A stretch of DNA of 64,000 nucleotides from an uncultured Pelagibacteraceae bacterium (GTDB lineage Bacteria; Pseudomonadota; Alphaproteobacteria; Pelagibacterales; Pelagibacteraceae): assembly GCA_902567235.1 (NCBI GenBank), contig CACFLX010000005.1, positions 1 to 64,000 of the forward strand. Reading direction: 5' to 3'. The translations under genes and the position numbers were made by a program. The notes under the pieces were generated by a model, which searched no databases, had not been told where the DNA came from, and saw only the letters and a list, made by a program, of their open reading frames with translations. This document shows, in pieces, positions 44,401 through 52,763 of this stretch (positions within the stretch are counted from its first letter, which is position 1; the number at the start of each line of letters is the position of its first letter).

Positions 44401-45167
44401 TAATTTTCTATGCTTATATTATTTTTAATTTTTAATTTTTTTTTTACAAATTTAATGCCTTTAATCCATAATTTAAATGCTTCAAAATGTATTGCGGCAA
44501 TAATTTTGAAGGTCATTAAAGGATGGCGTAAATAAGATAAAATTAGATTTTTATTATTAAGATCTACTCTATTTCCATCTTGTGATGCATAAAGTATTTT
44601 GCCTTCATCATCATATTGATCAATTATTAATGAAATTTTGTTATTTGGCTTCAAAATCTTGAAAAAATACGTACAATTCATTTCAATAAATGGAGAAACA
44701 TGAAATTTTTTTTTACAAGTATTTTTAATTAAATTATCATTTTCATTTATTTTAAATATATAAGTATGTTGTTCGCCAAAAGTATTTTTAACCTCATATA
44801 AAATTGATATTAATTCTGAGTTCTTATTGTAAATGAAAAAAATACTTAAAGGATTAAAAACATACCCAAAAATTCTAGGATAACATAGGAGTTTAATCTT
44901 AATTTCTTCAGTATTAATTTGATTTTCTATTAGATTTTTTATAACCCATTCCTTTAATGAAGTTCCGTCTCTTGGGCCATGATCAACATCATAAAAACTA
45001 ATAATATTAAATTTATTATATGAAAAAATTTTTAATGATTTGTCTAATAAGCTAATCTCAGATAAATCTAATAATGTTGAAAAAACTTTATATTTAAAAT
45101 AGTGAACTTTAGGTTTAAATCTTTTATGAATTACTTTACCAATATAAATTGAGGATTCCTTAATCAT
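44400..45167 (-). CDS. DUF1365 domain-containing protein
   Basis: A 255-residue protein with the DUF1365 pattern: SSIYIGKVIHKRFKPKVHYF at the N-terminus, the DHGPRDGTSLKEWV segment, LLCYPRIFGYVFNPLSIFF and YEVKNTFGEQHTY, then FHVSPFIEMNCTYFF. The biochemical function is not established. It lies between an FAD oxidoreductase (8-base overlap) and the CFA-synthase-like gene (overlapping TAATG-type junction), the standard order for this lipid-modification group. Confidence 0.88.
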   Translation of the reverse strand: MIKESSIYIGKVIHKRFKPKVHYFKYKVFSTLLDLSEISLLDKSLKIFSYNKFNIISFYDVDHGPRDGTSLKEWVIKNLIENQINTEEIKIKLLCYPRIFGYVFNPLSIFFIYNKNSELISILYEVKNTFGEQHTYIFKINENDNLIKNTCKKKFHVSPFIEMNCTYFFKILKPNNKISLIIDQYDDEGKILYASQDGNRVDLNNKNLILSYLRHPLMTFKIIAAIHFEAFKLWIKGIKFVKKKLKIKNNISIEN

Positions 45168-46404
45168 TGATGCTTTTCATCATTTCAATGGAAGATTTTA
45201 ATCCATCTTCATGAAATCCATAACCAAAATAACTTCCACAAAATAAAATATTTTCTTTATTTTGAATTAAATTAAGTTGATTTTGATGATCTAGTGCTTG
45301 TTTGTCATAATAAGGATGTCTGAACTTAACTTTTTTTAATATTTTACTTTCTGATATTTCTGAAAAAGGATTGATAGTTAAAAAAATATTTGTGTTAATA
45401 TTTAAATTTTGTAACTGATTAAGCCAATATGTTACTGATGTTTTGTCATTATTTTCTATACTCATAGACGAATTCCAGGAGCACCAAGCTTTTCGATTTA
45501 TTGGCATTATTGATTCATCAGTGTGAATAATCGCCATATTTTCTCTATATTTAAAGTTTTTTAATATTCTAAGCTCTTCTAATGTGGGTTTTTCAATCAA
45601 TTTTAATGCTTCATCTGCGTGTGTTGCAATAACTACTTTATCATAGTTAAAAAATTCATTTTCTTTTCCATAAAATATTTTTAGACCCCGTGTATTTCTT
45701 TGAATTTTATTTATTGGATAGTTTTTGTAGTACTCTCCAGATATTTGATTAATTATTTTATCTACATAACTTTTGCTTCTTTTAGCGACAGTATACCATT
45801 GAGGTCTATTTTTAAATTTAAACAATCCATGATTTTTAAAAAAATTTATAAAAAAACTTAAAGGCATTTGTGAAGCTTCGTAAGGTGGCATTGACCAGAT
45901 TGCTGAAACCATTGGTATTATGTGGTAATTAACAAAATAATCAGACATTTTTAGACTTTTTAAATATTCTCCTAGAGTTCTTGATTCGTTATTATCTATA
46001 TTTAGTTTTTCACAATTATTATAAAAACTAATTATTTCAAAAAACATTTTAATAAACTTGGGTTTTAATAAATTTTTTCTATTTGAAAAAATACCATTTA
46101 ATCCTTTTCCACAATATTCAATACCACTATCCTTAACAGATACAGAAAATGACATATCGCTTCTTTCAATTTCAATCTTATTATCAAAAAAAAATTTTAT
46201 TAAATTAGGATAGGTTTTTTTATTAAAAACCATAAATCCTATATCAATTGCTACTTCTTTTTTATTTTCTACTGGAATTTTAATAGTATGAGCATGGCCA
46301 CCAAAATGATCATTTTTTTCAAATAAATCTATGTGATATTTTTTTGATAAATTATAAGCTGCGCCTAAACCTGATATTCCTGATCCAACAACAGCTATCT
46401 TCAT
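45160..46404 (-). CDS. FAD-dependent amine-oxidase-like protein of the CFA/DUF1365 cluster
   Basis: A 414-residue flavoprotein with the dinucleotide motif AVVGSGISGLGAAYNLSK, FGGHAHTIKI, DIGFMVFNKKTYPNL and the late FCGSYFGYGFHEDGLKSSI that places FAD at the C-terminal end. It resembles flavin amine oxidases/desaturases. I used the ATG at 46404 rather than the TTG one codon upstream. It leads a tightly overlapped operon with DUF1365 and the CFA-like methyltransferase, which suggests oxidation or desaturation steps on a modified fatty acid. Confidence 0.87.
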   Translation of the reverse strand: MKIAVVGSGISGLGAAYNLSKKYHIDLFEKNDHFGGHAHTIKIPVENKKEVAIDIGFMVFNKKTYPNLIKFFFDNKIEIERSDMSFSVSVKDSGIEYCGKGLNGIFSNRKNLLKPKFIKMFFEIISFYNNCEKLNIDNNESRTLGEYLKSLKMSDYFVNYHIIPMVSAIWSMPPYEASQMPLSFFINFFKNHGLFKFKNRPQWYTVAKRSKSYVDKIINQISGEYYKNYPINKIQRNTRGLKIFYGKENEFFNYDKVVIATHADEALKLIEKPTLEELRILKNFKYRENMAIIHTDESIMPINRKAWCSWNSSMSIENNDKTSVTYWLNQLQNLNINTNIFLTINPFSEISESKILKKVKFRHPYYDKQALDHQNQLNLIQNKENILFCGSYFGYGFHEDGLKSSIEMMKSIND

Positions 46405-46539
46405 CAATTTTTGTGATTTTCTCCAGGTATTAAAATAAATCTTTATTTCTATACTAAAATATTTTTAACACAGAAAATAAAACTCTTCCAACTAAATCAA
46501 TAGTTTGAGTTTCAAATAAAGTCTAATTAAATAGCTAAA

Positions 46540-46716
46540 TTAGTGTGTTTTAGCTATTGAGGCAATTTTGTCTTTAAGGGCTAATTTTTTTTTCTTTAAT
46601 GCCCTTAAACTAATCCAAGAACTTGAGGTTCTATCGTTTAACCTTGCTTTTGTTATTTTTTTAATTTGGACGTCTATTTGTTTTTTTTCTTTTGATAAGT
46701 CTTTAATTAAAGACAT
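46540..46716 (-). CDS. Small DUF465 (YdcH-like) protein
   Basis: A 58-residue basic helical protein starting MSLIKDLSKEKKQIDVQIKK and ending with a LRALKKKKLALKDKIASI segment, the coiled-coil pattern of the DUF465/YdcH family (residues LxxLKxxKLxLKDxI). Length and charge are typical. The ATG at 46716 fits the family start; an ATG four bases upstream is in another frame. It stands alone in the spacer between the FAD oxidoreductase and a DMT permease. The stretch 46405-46539 beside it holds no gene I can see. Confidence 0.8.
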   Translation of the reverse strand: MSLIKDLSKEKKQIDVQIKKITKARLNDRTSSSWISLRALKKKKLALKDKIASIAKTH

Positions 46717-46762
46717 CCATAATATATATCACATTTATAAAAAAATTTTAATTTAAGAAAAT

Positions 46763-47623
46763 TTATTTTACAATTTTAAGGTTAAAAAATTGTAATAGAA
46801 CTGCTGATATAACGATAACACCTCCTAACAAGACAACCAAAGGTGGAGTTTCATTTATAAATAACCACGCCCAAAGAGGTCCTAATACAGCTTCCGTTAA
46901 CATTATGATTCCAACCAAGGCAGAGGGAGTAGTTTTTGCACCTATTGTTATAAATATAAAACCCAAACCAACTTGAAAAAAGCCTGCTATAAACCCTAAA
47001 AATATATCATGAGAAGAAATTATAACTTTTGATGAAAGCAAATATCCTATTATAATAGCACCAATTCCAGCTATTAATTGTAGTGGTATCATATCGACGC
47101 TAGGGTATTTTCTTACAATTAGTATTAAAACTGCAAAAGAAAGAGGCATAACAAATGCAGCAATATTACCAAGCATTTGTCCTGTGGTTAATGAGCCTCC
47201 AAGCATTAAAAAAATTCCACAAAAAGCAAGAAATATAGAAGCTAATGTTAACCTGGATATTTTTTCTTTGAGAAATATATATCCAAAAATAGCTAAAAAA
47301 ATTGTTTGAGTTTGTATAATAAAATTGGCATTTGCTACAGTTGTATTATACATGGCAAAAACATATCCTGCATATCCACAAGATAAAACTATGCCGCCAA
47401 AAAGACCCGGCGCACCTATTCTATATATTGAATTAAAAATATTTTTTTTATAACTAACAATTAAAAAAAATAAAACAACAAGTGAAAAAAATACCGATCT
47501 CCAAAATAAAATTTGCCAAAGATTTGCTCCTTCGAATGATTTAACAATTAAACCACCAAAACTTAAGGTGCATGCACCTAAAAAAACTAAAAAAGGTCCT
47601 GGTACCCTATTTAAAAAACTCAT
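46763..47623 (-). CDS. DMT-superfamily transporter (EamA type) of the 5-oxoprolinase locus
   Basis: A 286-residue membrane protein with about ten hydrophobic segments; the first half has NTTVANANFIIQTQTIFLAIFG (seen here in part as NFIIQTQTIFLA) and the second LTEAVLGPLWAWLFINETP. It overlaps the end of pxpC by 4 bases, so it is part of the pxpB-pxpC transcript. Uptake or export of 5-oxoproline or a related compound is suggested by position only. Confidence 0.8.
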   Translation of the reverse strand: MSFLNRVPGPFLVFLGACTLSFGGLIVKSFEGANLWQILFWRSVFFSLVVLFFLIVSYKKNIFNSIYRIGAPGLFGGIVLSCGYAGYVFAMYNTTVANANFIIQTQTIFLAIFGYIFLKEKISRLTLASIFLAFCGIFLMLGGSLTTGQMLGNIAAFVMPLSFAVLILIVRKYPSVDMIPLQLIAGIGAIIIGYLLSSKVIISSHDIFLGFIAGFFQVGLGFIFITIGAKTTPSALVGIIMLTEAVLGPLWAWLFINETPPLVVLLGGVIVISAVLLQFFNLKIVK

Positions 47624-48571
47624 CTTATTTGATTTAAAATATTATTAGTTTCAATTTCATACAGATTATAAAGATTTTCTGCTTCCTTTAATTCAACTAA
47701 TTTAAATTTGATTTTTGATCCTGGTGTTAATTGAGTTAATCTATCATAGTCAGCAGATATAACTACTGCGATTTTTGGGTAACCTCCAATTGTTCCATGA
47801 TCAGATAACATAATTATTGGGTTGCCATCTGCAGGAACTTGAATAACTCCTTTAATTAATCCTTCAGATCTAATATTTGTTTCAACACAATTTTCAATTT
47901 TTGGTCCTTCTAATCTCATGCCCATCCTATCAGTAAGTTTTGATACTTCAAATTGATTAGAAAAAAAATAATTCTGTAGCTTTTTTTGAAAAAAAATTAA
48001 AATTAGTTCCTTTTAAAACTCTTATAAATTCAATTTTAGAATTTAAATAATTAATTTTTTTAAGATCTGATAAACTTTCTTTTTTATTAATATAAACTTT
48101 TTGTTTATTTTCAAATTTTTCTCCATTATTTGATCCAATTTTTGCCTTTGTATTAGTAGAACAACTTTCCCAAATATACTTTCCAGTAAAACCATTTTTT
48201 ATGGAAAAGTATCCATAAACTGATCTGTTTGTAGATATTATATCTAACATATCGCCATCGTTTAGCACGAAGGTTTCATAACATACACCTTTATCAATTT
48301 TAGAGTTTTTTCTAATAATATTAAAAGTTACATTTCCAGTGATTACACCACTTGCATTTCCTGAATGAAATTTCATCAGTGGTCCTTGATAAGCAAATTC
48401 TAATGAAGCTTCATTAAAATTGTTTCCTAATAGTTTGTTGCCAATTAAATAATTTCTTTTATCCATAGACCCACTAAAAGGAATCCCTATATGATATTGA
48501 TTGCTTCTACCTAAATCTTGTAATGTAGAATGAATTCCTGGTCTTATAATTTCAAAAAATGCTTTACTCAT
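47620..48571 (-). pseudogene. pxpC: pxpC, 5-oxoprolinase subunit C, disrupted by one frameshift
   Basis: Subunit of the ATP-dependent 5-oxoprolinase PxpABC, which opens 5-oxoproline to glutamate. The N-terminal part has RPGIHSTLQDLGRSNQYHIG, GSMDKRNYLIGNKLL and NEASLEFAYQGP, then stops at 47957. Another frame resumes with SNQFEVSKLTDRMGMRLEGP and continues through QVPADGNPIIMLSDHGTIGG to 47620, the conserved C-terminal half. The frames meet at eight A on the plus strand (47961-47968); seven would give one intact protein. Everything else in both halves is well conserved, so decay is recent or the indel is technical. Confidence 0.87.
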
Positions 48572-49238
48572 TAAATTTTAAATATTCATCCTTTTCAATT
48601 TTATAAAAGATTACTCTGTCACCTGGACTAATTATTATTGGATTTTCTTGATTAAATTTATCAAAAACTTTTATTGGAGTATTTCCTATAATATTCCACC
48701 CACCAGGACTTTCAAATGTATAAATATTGCAAAACTGTTCGGTTATTCCTATAGATCCCTTTGGAACCTTCACTCTTGGCGTTTCTAATCTTTGTAATCT
48801 TATTGTGGTATCAGTATCTCCCAAAAAAGGCATACCAGCAATAAAACCTGTCATATAACAAAAATATTCTTTGTTAAGAAAAGTTTGAATAATTTTATCT
48901 TTTTCAATTTTTAATTTCTCAGATAGTCTATTTAAGTCTAGTGAGAATTTATCATCTAGGCAGATAGGTATTTTAACTATTTTTTCTTCCTTATTTTCTG
49001 TTTGTATTAATTTAAGATTTTTTATTTTTTCTTTTAATTCTTGAAATTTGATAATTGATAAATCAAATGAAATAATTAGTTTATTATATGATGGTGTAAT
49101 ATTTGTAACACCTTTTAATTTTAGTTTTTGTAAAGTTTTAAAATACTTAATAACATTTGAATTAGTTTCCTTATTAACTTCATTGCCAAAATCACAATAT
49201 AAAGCTGCGTCACCAAGATTTAATATATTTTTAAGCAT
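48564..49238 (-). CDS. pxpB: 5-oxoprolinase subunit B
   Basis: A 224-residue cyclophilin-like-fold protein (KipI family). It has NLGDAALYCDFG at the N-terminus and the conserved C-terminal FIAGMPFLGDTD, TPRVKVPKGSIGI and FESPGGWNIIGNTP segments, ending with ISPGDRVIFYKI. It acts with PxpA and PxpC to hydrolyse 5-oxoproline with ATP. It overlaps pxpC by 8 bases. It is intact, in contrast to its two partners. Confidence 0.9.
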   Translation of the reverse strand: MLKNILNLGDAALYCDFGNEVNKETNSNVIKYFKTLQKLKLKGVTNITPSYNKLIISFDLSIIKFQELKEKIKNLKLIQTENKEEKIVKIPICLDDKFSLDLNRLSEKLKIEKDKIIQTFLNKEYFCYMTGFIAGMPFLGDTDTTIRLQRLETPRVKVPKGSIGITEQFCNIYTFESPGGWNIIGNTPIKVFDKFNQENPIIISPGDRVIFYKIEKDEYLKFNE

Positions 49239-49265
49239 GTCATGTTATAATTCAAAATTATTATT

Positions 49266-50041
49266 ATGGAAATTAATATAAATTGTGATTTAGGTGAAAA
49301 ATCGAAACACCATTCAAATCATAATGATCCTAAATTATTAGATATTGTTAACTCAGCTAATATTGCCTGTGGGTATCATGCTGGCGATGATCAATCCATG
49401 AATCAAGTTGTAGAAATTTCCAAAAAAAAATCAAGTCAGTATCGGCGCCCATCCTTCTTTTAATGATCCAGAAAATTTTGGAAGAAAAAAGAATGAATTT
49501 ATCTTCGTCTGAAATAAGAAGATTAATAATTGATCAGTACGCTATTCTACAAAATATAGCCTCTAAACATGGAGAAAATGTTACTCATATTAAACCTCAT
49601 GGTGCTTTAAATAATATGGCATGTGAAGATATTGAGCTGGCCACAATAATTGCAAAAGCAATATATGAAATAGACAAAAGTTTGATTTATCTTGTTCCTA
49701 CTGGTTCTAAAATGGAATTAGCAGCGAAAAAGTTAAATATGAATATCGCTTGCGAAATATTTGCAGATAGAAACTATGAGGACGATGGTAATTTAGTTTC
49801 AAGATCTAAACCTCATGCTTTAATTACAGACCCTGAAGTTGCCAAAAAGCATGTTCTAACTATGGTAAAAAATCAGGCTATAAATTGTCACAGTGGGAAA
49901 CAGATACCTTGCGAAATAGATTCTGTATGTATACATGGAGATAATGAAAGTTCATTAGCAACAGCAAAATCTATCAAAGAAAACCTGTTAGAAAATGGGC
50001 TTAAATTAAAACCTTTAAACATTATGAAAAAATTTATTTAA
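49266..50041 (+). pseudogene. pxpA: pxpA, 5-oxoprolinase subunit A (LamB/YcsF), disrupted by two frameshifts
   Basis: The metal-binding subunit of 5-oxoprolinase. Three frame segments are needed: [17 protein letters not shown] through [21 protein letters not shown]; then [18 protein letters not shown]; then MNLSSSEIRRLIIDQYAIL onward through HIKPHGALNNMA to 50041. The first shift is at nine A (49432-49440; eight fits), the second at six A (49485-49490; five fits). Both are single-base insertions. The restored protein is about 257 residues, the normal PxpA length. It diverges from pxpB across 27 bases. Confidence 0.87.
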
Positions 50042-50043
50042 AT

Positions 50044-50526
50044 ATGAAAAAAATTTTTTTTGCTATATTCATAATCTTTTCATTAGTTGGTAGTTCGTAT
50101 GCGGCCAGCTCATCTTCAGATACAAAAACTTCATCCAATTATGATAAAGCAGTAAAATTAATTAAATTTGCAAAAAAATATGAGAAAAAAGGTAAAGTTG
50201 ATAAAGCAAATAAAAGATATGAAAAAGCTCTCGAACTATTATTAAAATCTAATAAAAAAAAACCAAATAACGCTGATGTTTTAAATTACTTAGGATTTAC
50301 AACAAGAAAACTTGGAGATTTTGAAAAAGGTGAAGAATATTATCTTGAAGGTTTAGCCATAGAGCCAGACCATATAGGTATAAATGAGTATCTAGGTGAG
50401 CTTTACGTGGCTACTAATAGAATAGAACTTGCAAAAGAAAGATTAGAAATCTTAAAAGGTTGTAATTGTGAAGAGTATCAGGAATTGAAAGAAATTATTG
50501 ATGGTACTAAAAAATCTAAATATTAA
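50044..50526 (+). CDS. Exported TPR protein
   Basis: A 160-residue protein with a signal peptide (KKIFFAIFIIFSLVGSSYA) and two to three tetratricopeptide repeats, the clearest being ADVLNYLGFTTRKLGDFEKG and the next about 34 residues later (IGINEYLGELYVATNRIELA). A CNCEEY motif lies near the end. TPRs mediate protein contacts, so a periplasmic scaffold role is likely. It starts 2 bases after pxpA. The exact function is unknown. Confidence 0.8.
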   Translation: MKKIFFAIFIIFSLVGSSYAASSSSDTKTSSNYDKAVKLIKFAKKYEKKGKVDKANKRYEKALELLLKSNKKKPNNADVLNYLGFTTRKLGDFEKGEEYYLEGLAIEPDHIGINEYLGELYVATNRIELAKERLEILKGCNCEEYQELKEIIDGTKKSKY

Positions 50527-50543
50527 TTAATTTATAAATTTGT

Positions 50544-50927
50544 ATGCATATTGTTGAAGCATTTGGAAGGATATTTATTTCCACACTTTTTATTGTAGAA
50601 GCTATACGAAAAATTTTATTTAAAGAAGAAACTATTTTTTATATGGAAGAGTATGGTGTTCCAGAAATTTTATTTTATCCATCATTAATTTTCGAATTAG
50701 TTTTTCCAATATTATTAATTATTGGATATCAAACAAGAATTTCTGCAGTTGCAATTTTTATATTTACTATAGTTGTTACGGTAATTTTTCACTACGATTT
50801 TGAAAGCCAGACTCAATTTATATCGCTTTTAAAAAACTTATCAATAGCAGGTGGACTTTTAATAATTGCCTCTAATGAACCCAAAATTTGTACTTTGGAT
50901 TATTATTTGAAAAGTAAACAATCTTAA
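50544..50927 (+). CDS. DoxX family membrane protein
   Basis: A 127-residue membrane protein with four hydrophobic segments and the DoxX-type opening EAFGRIFISTLFIVEAIRK, followed by MEEYGVPEILFYPSLIFELVFPILLIIG (given in part here as VPEILFYPSLIFELV). Members have been tied to thiosulfate oxidation or redox stress, but most are uncharacterised. It follows the TPR gene by 17 bases and overlaps the convergent dctM by 4 bases. Confidence 0.75.
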   Translation: MHIVEAFGRIFISTLFIVEAIRKILFKEETIFYMEEYGVPEILFYPSLIFELVFPILLIIGYQTRISAVAIFIFTIVVTVIFHYDFESQTQFISLLKNLSIAGGLLIIASNEPKICTLDYYLKSKQS

Positions 50928-52237
50928 TTATTTAAATTTTGTACCATTTGCTCTGGTAGCCATAAAGCAATTTCAGGAAAAATAATTATCATTATAACTG
51001 CTAAAATCATTAATAAAAATAAAGGGAAAGCACTTCTTGCAATGTATCCCATATCTTTATTTGCCATTCCTTGCAAAACAAAAAGATTAAATCCAACTGG
51101 AGGTGTAATTTGTGCCATTTCAACTACAACTACTAGAAATATACCAAACCAAATCATATCAAATCCTGCTTGTCTAATCATAGGCTCTATTATTGCCATG
51201 GTTAAAACTACAGCAGATATTCCATCAAGGAACATTCCCAAAATAATATAAAAAATCATTAATACAAAAATTAATAAATATGGAGAAAGCTGCATGCTTT
51301 CTATCCATATAGCTAAATTTCTTGGAAGACCTGTAAAACCCATTGCTAAAGATAAAAAAGTTGAACCGGCTAAAATAAAAGCAATCATACAAGAGGTTTT
51401 TGTTGCTCCCAATAAAGATTCTTTAAAAGTTTTTAAACTCAGACTTTTTTGAAAGTAAGAAAGAATTAGAGCCCCAACAACTCCTAACGAAGCAGCTTCA
51501 GTTGCTGTTGCAAGACCAATATATATTGAACCAATCACACCAAGTATTAAAAGTATTACAGGAAGTAATTGTTTTGATTTTTTAATTTTATCTAAAAAAG
51601 AAAATGTTTCATATGCTTTTGGCATGATTTTATTATTTATTAATGACCAAATGATTACATATGACATAAAAATTAAAGCTATCATTATTCCAGGAATAAT
51701 TCCGGCTATAAATAATTTTGCAATAGATTCTTGGACTGTCACACCGTAGATAATTAAAATAATTGAAGGCGGTATCAGCAAACCTAATGTTCCTGAGCCA
51801 GCTAAACTGCCAAGTAAAATTTTTTCAGGGTACTTTCTTTTTCTAAGTTCGGGAATCGACATTTTTCCAACTGTTGCAACTGTAGCGGCTGAAGATCCTG
51901 AAATTGCTGCAAAAAGTGCACAACCAACAACATTAACATGGATTAGTCCCCCAGGTAACTTTTGCATCCATGGAGACAAACCTTTAAATAAATTTTCAGA
52001 TAATTTAGTCCTGAATAGAATTTCTCCCATCCATACAAAAAGTGGTAAAGCAGTTAATGTCCATGAAGATGAGGTACCCCAAATTGTTGTTGCCATTGCA
52101 TCTCCAACCGGTCTTGAGGTAAAAAGTATCATGCCTATTGCAGATACTCCAATCATGCTTATTGCAACCCAAATTCCAGTTCCTAAAAAAAATAACAAAA
52201 CGGTTATAAAAAAAATTGTTAAAAAAATTTCATCCAT
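50924..52237 (-). CDS. dctM: TRAP transporter large permease (DctM)
   Basis: The 437-residue membrane subunit of a tripartite ATP-independent periplasmic transporter, which uses an ion gradient for uptake. It has about twelve hydrophobic segments and the conserved SGSSAATVATVGKMSIPELRKR, GSLAGSGTLGLLIPPSIILIIYG (in part as GTLGLLIPPSIILI) and ITPPVGFNLFVLQGM motifs. It overlaps dctQ by 8 bases. Confidence 0.92.
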   Translation of the reverse strand: MDEIFLTIFFITVLLFFLGTGIWVAISMIGVSAIGMILFTSRPVGDAMATTIWGTSSSWTLTALPLFVWMGEILFRTKLSENLFKGLSPWMQKLPGGLIHVNVVGCALFAAISGSSAATVATVGKMSIPELRKRKYPEKILLGSLAGSGTLGLLIPPSIILIIYGVTVQESIAKLFIAGIIPGIMIALIFMSYVIIWSLINNKIMPKAYETFSFLDKIKKSKQLLPVILLILGVIGSIYIGLATATEAASLGVVGALILSYFQKSLSLKTFKESLLGATKTSCMIAFILAGSTFLSLAMGFTGLPRNLAIWIESMQLSPYLLIFVLMIFYIILGMFLDGISAVVLTMAIIEPMIRQAGFDMIWFGIFLVVVVEMAQITPPVGFNLFVLQGMANKDMGYIARSAFPLFLLMILAVIMIIIFPEIALWLPEQMVQNLNN

Positions 52238-52718
52238 TGGCTTTATTTAAAATTGTTAAAATAAATTTATGAAAAATACATATAAAAAAAACAGACGAAC
52301 CTATTGCCACGCTTGTTTGCGGTATCCAGATTAATATTTCATCAGCTCCTTCGCTTCTCTCTTGAAATTTATAAGAAATAATAAGCATTTTAACAAAATA
52401 AAATGCTAAGTATCCTGAAAAAAAACTAGCAATAATCAAACACCAGGTTTCTAGATATTTTCTTTTTAAACCAGAAATTTTTTCTAAAAAAAGTGTTATT
52501 CTTATATGGCCCCCTTCAACAAATGTGTAAGATAAAGCAAAAAATGATGATGCTGCCATACAGTACCCTGAATATTCTGCTAATCCTCTTATATAAAAAC
52601 CAAATATTCTTGAAGCTATTCCAATTAAAATAAAAACAGCTACCAAAATTAAAAAAAAAGCAGCAACGTGTCCAGAAAATTTATAAATACTTTTAAGATT
52701 ATTATTTAGTTTAGACAT
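52230..52718 (-). CDS. dctQ: TRAP transporter small permease (DctQ)
   Basis: A 162-residue membrane protein with four hydrophobic helices and the family pattern RGLAEYSGYCMAASSFFAL, HIRITLFLEKI and late IPQTSVAIGSSVFF. It bridges the binding protein and DctM. It is separated from dctP by 45 bases containing a strong palindromic hairpin. Confidence 0.9.
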   Translation of the reverse strand: MSKLNNNLKSIYKFSGHVAAFFLILVAVFILIGIASRIFGFYIRGLAEYSGYCMAASSFFALSYTFVEGGHIRITLFLEKISGLKRKYLETWCLIIASFFSGYLAFYFVKMLIISYKFQERSEGADEILIWIPQTSVAIGSSVFFICIFHKFILTILNKANG

Positions 52719-52720
52719 AT

Positions 52721-52750
52721 AAAAAGGCCGTTTAATTAAACGGCCTTTTT
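52721..52750 (-). terminator. Perfect 30-base palindrome between dctP and dctQM
   Basis: The palindrome AAAAAGGCCGTTTAA/TTAAACGGCCTTTTT forms a stem with a GGCCG/CGGCC core preceded by A and followed by T on both strands. Lying between dctP and dctQ, it works as an intrinsic terminator or attenuator in the direction of transcription and would make binding protein mRNA more abundant than permease mRNA, or protect the dctP 3' end. Confidence 0.88.
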
Positions 52751-52763
52751 AATTATATTAATT

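Noticed and set aside
46568-46756. A 62-residue plus-strand reading frame in the spacer left of the DMT gene
   Set aside because: It is antisense to the DUF465 gene, whose minus-strand product matches a known family, and its own product looks like random low-complexity sequence.
47620-47925. A stand-alone 101-residue gene starting MGMRLEGPK
   Set aside because: It is the C-terminal half of PxpC, preceded in the same frame by further conserved residues back to the eight-A run.
49463-50041. A stand-alone gene starting MIQKILEEKRMNL
   Set aside because: The segment after the first ten residues is the body of PxpA; the start is an artefact of the shifted frame.
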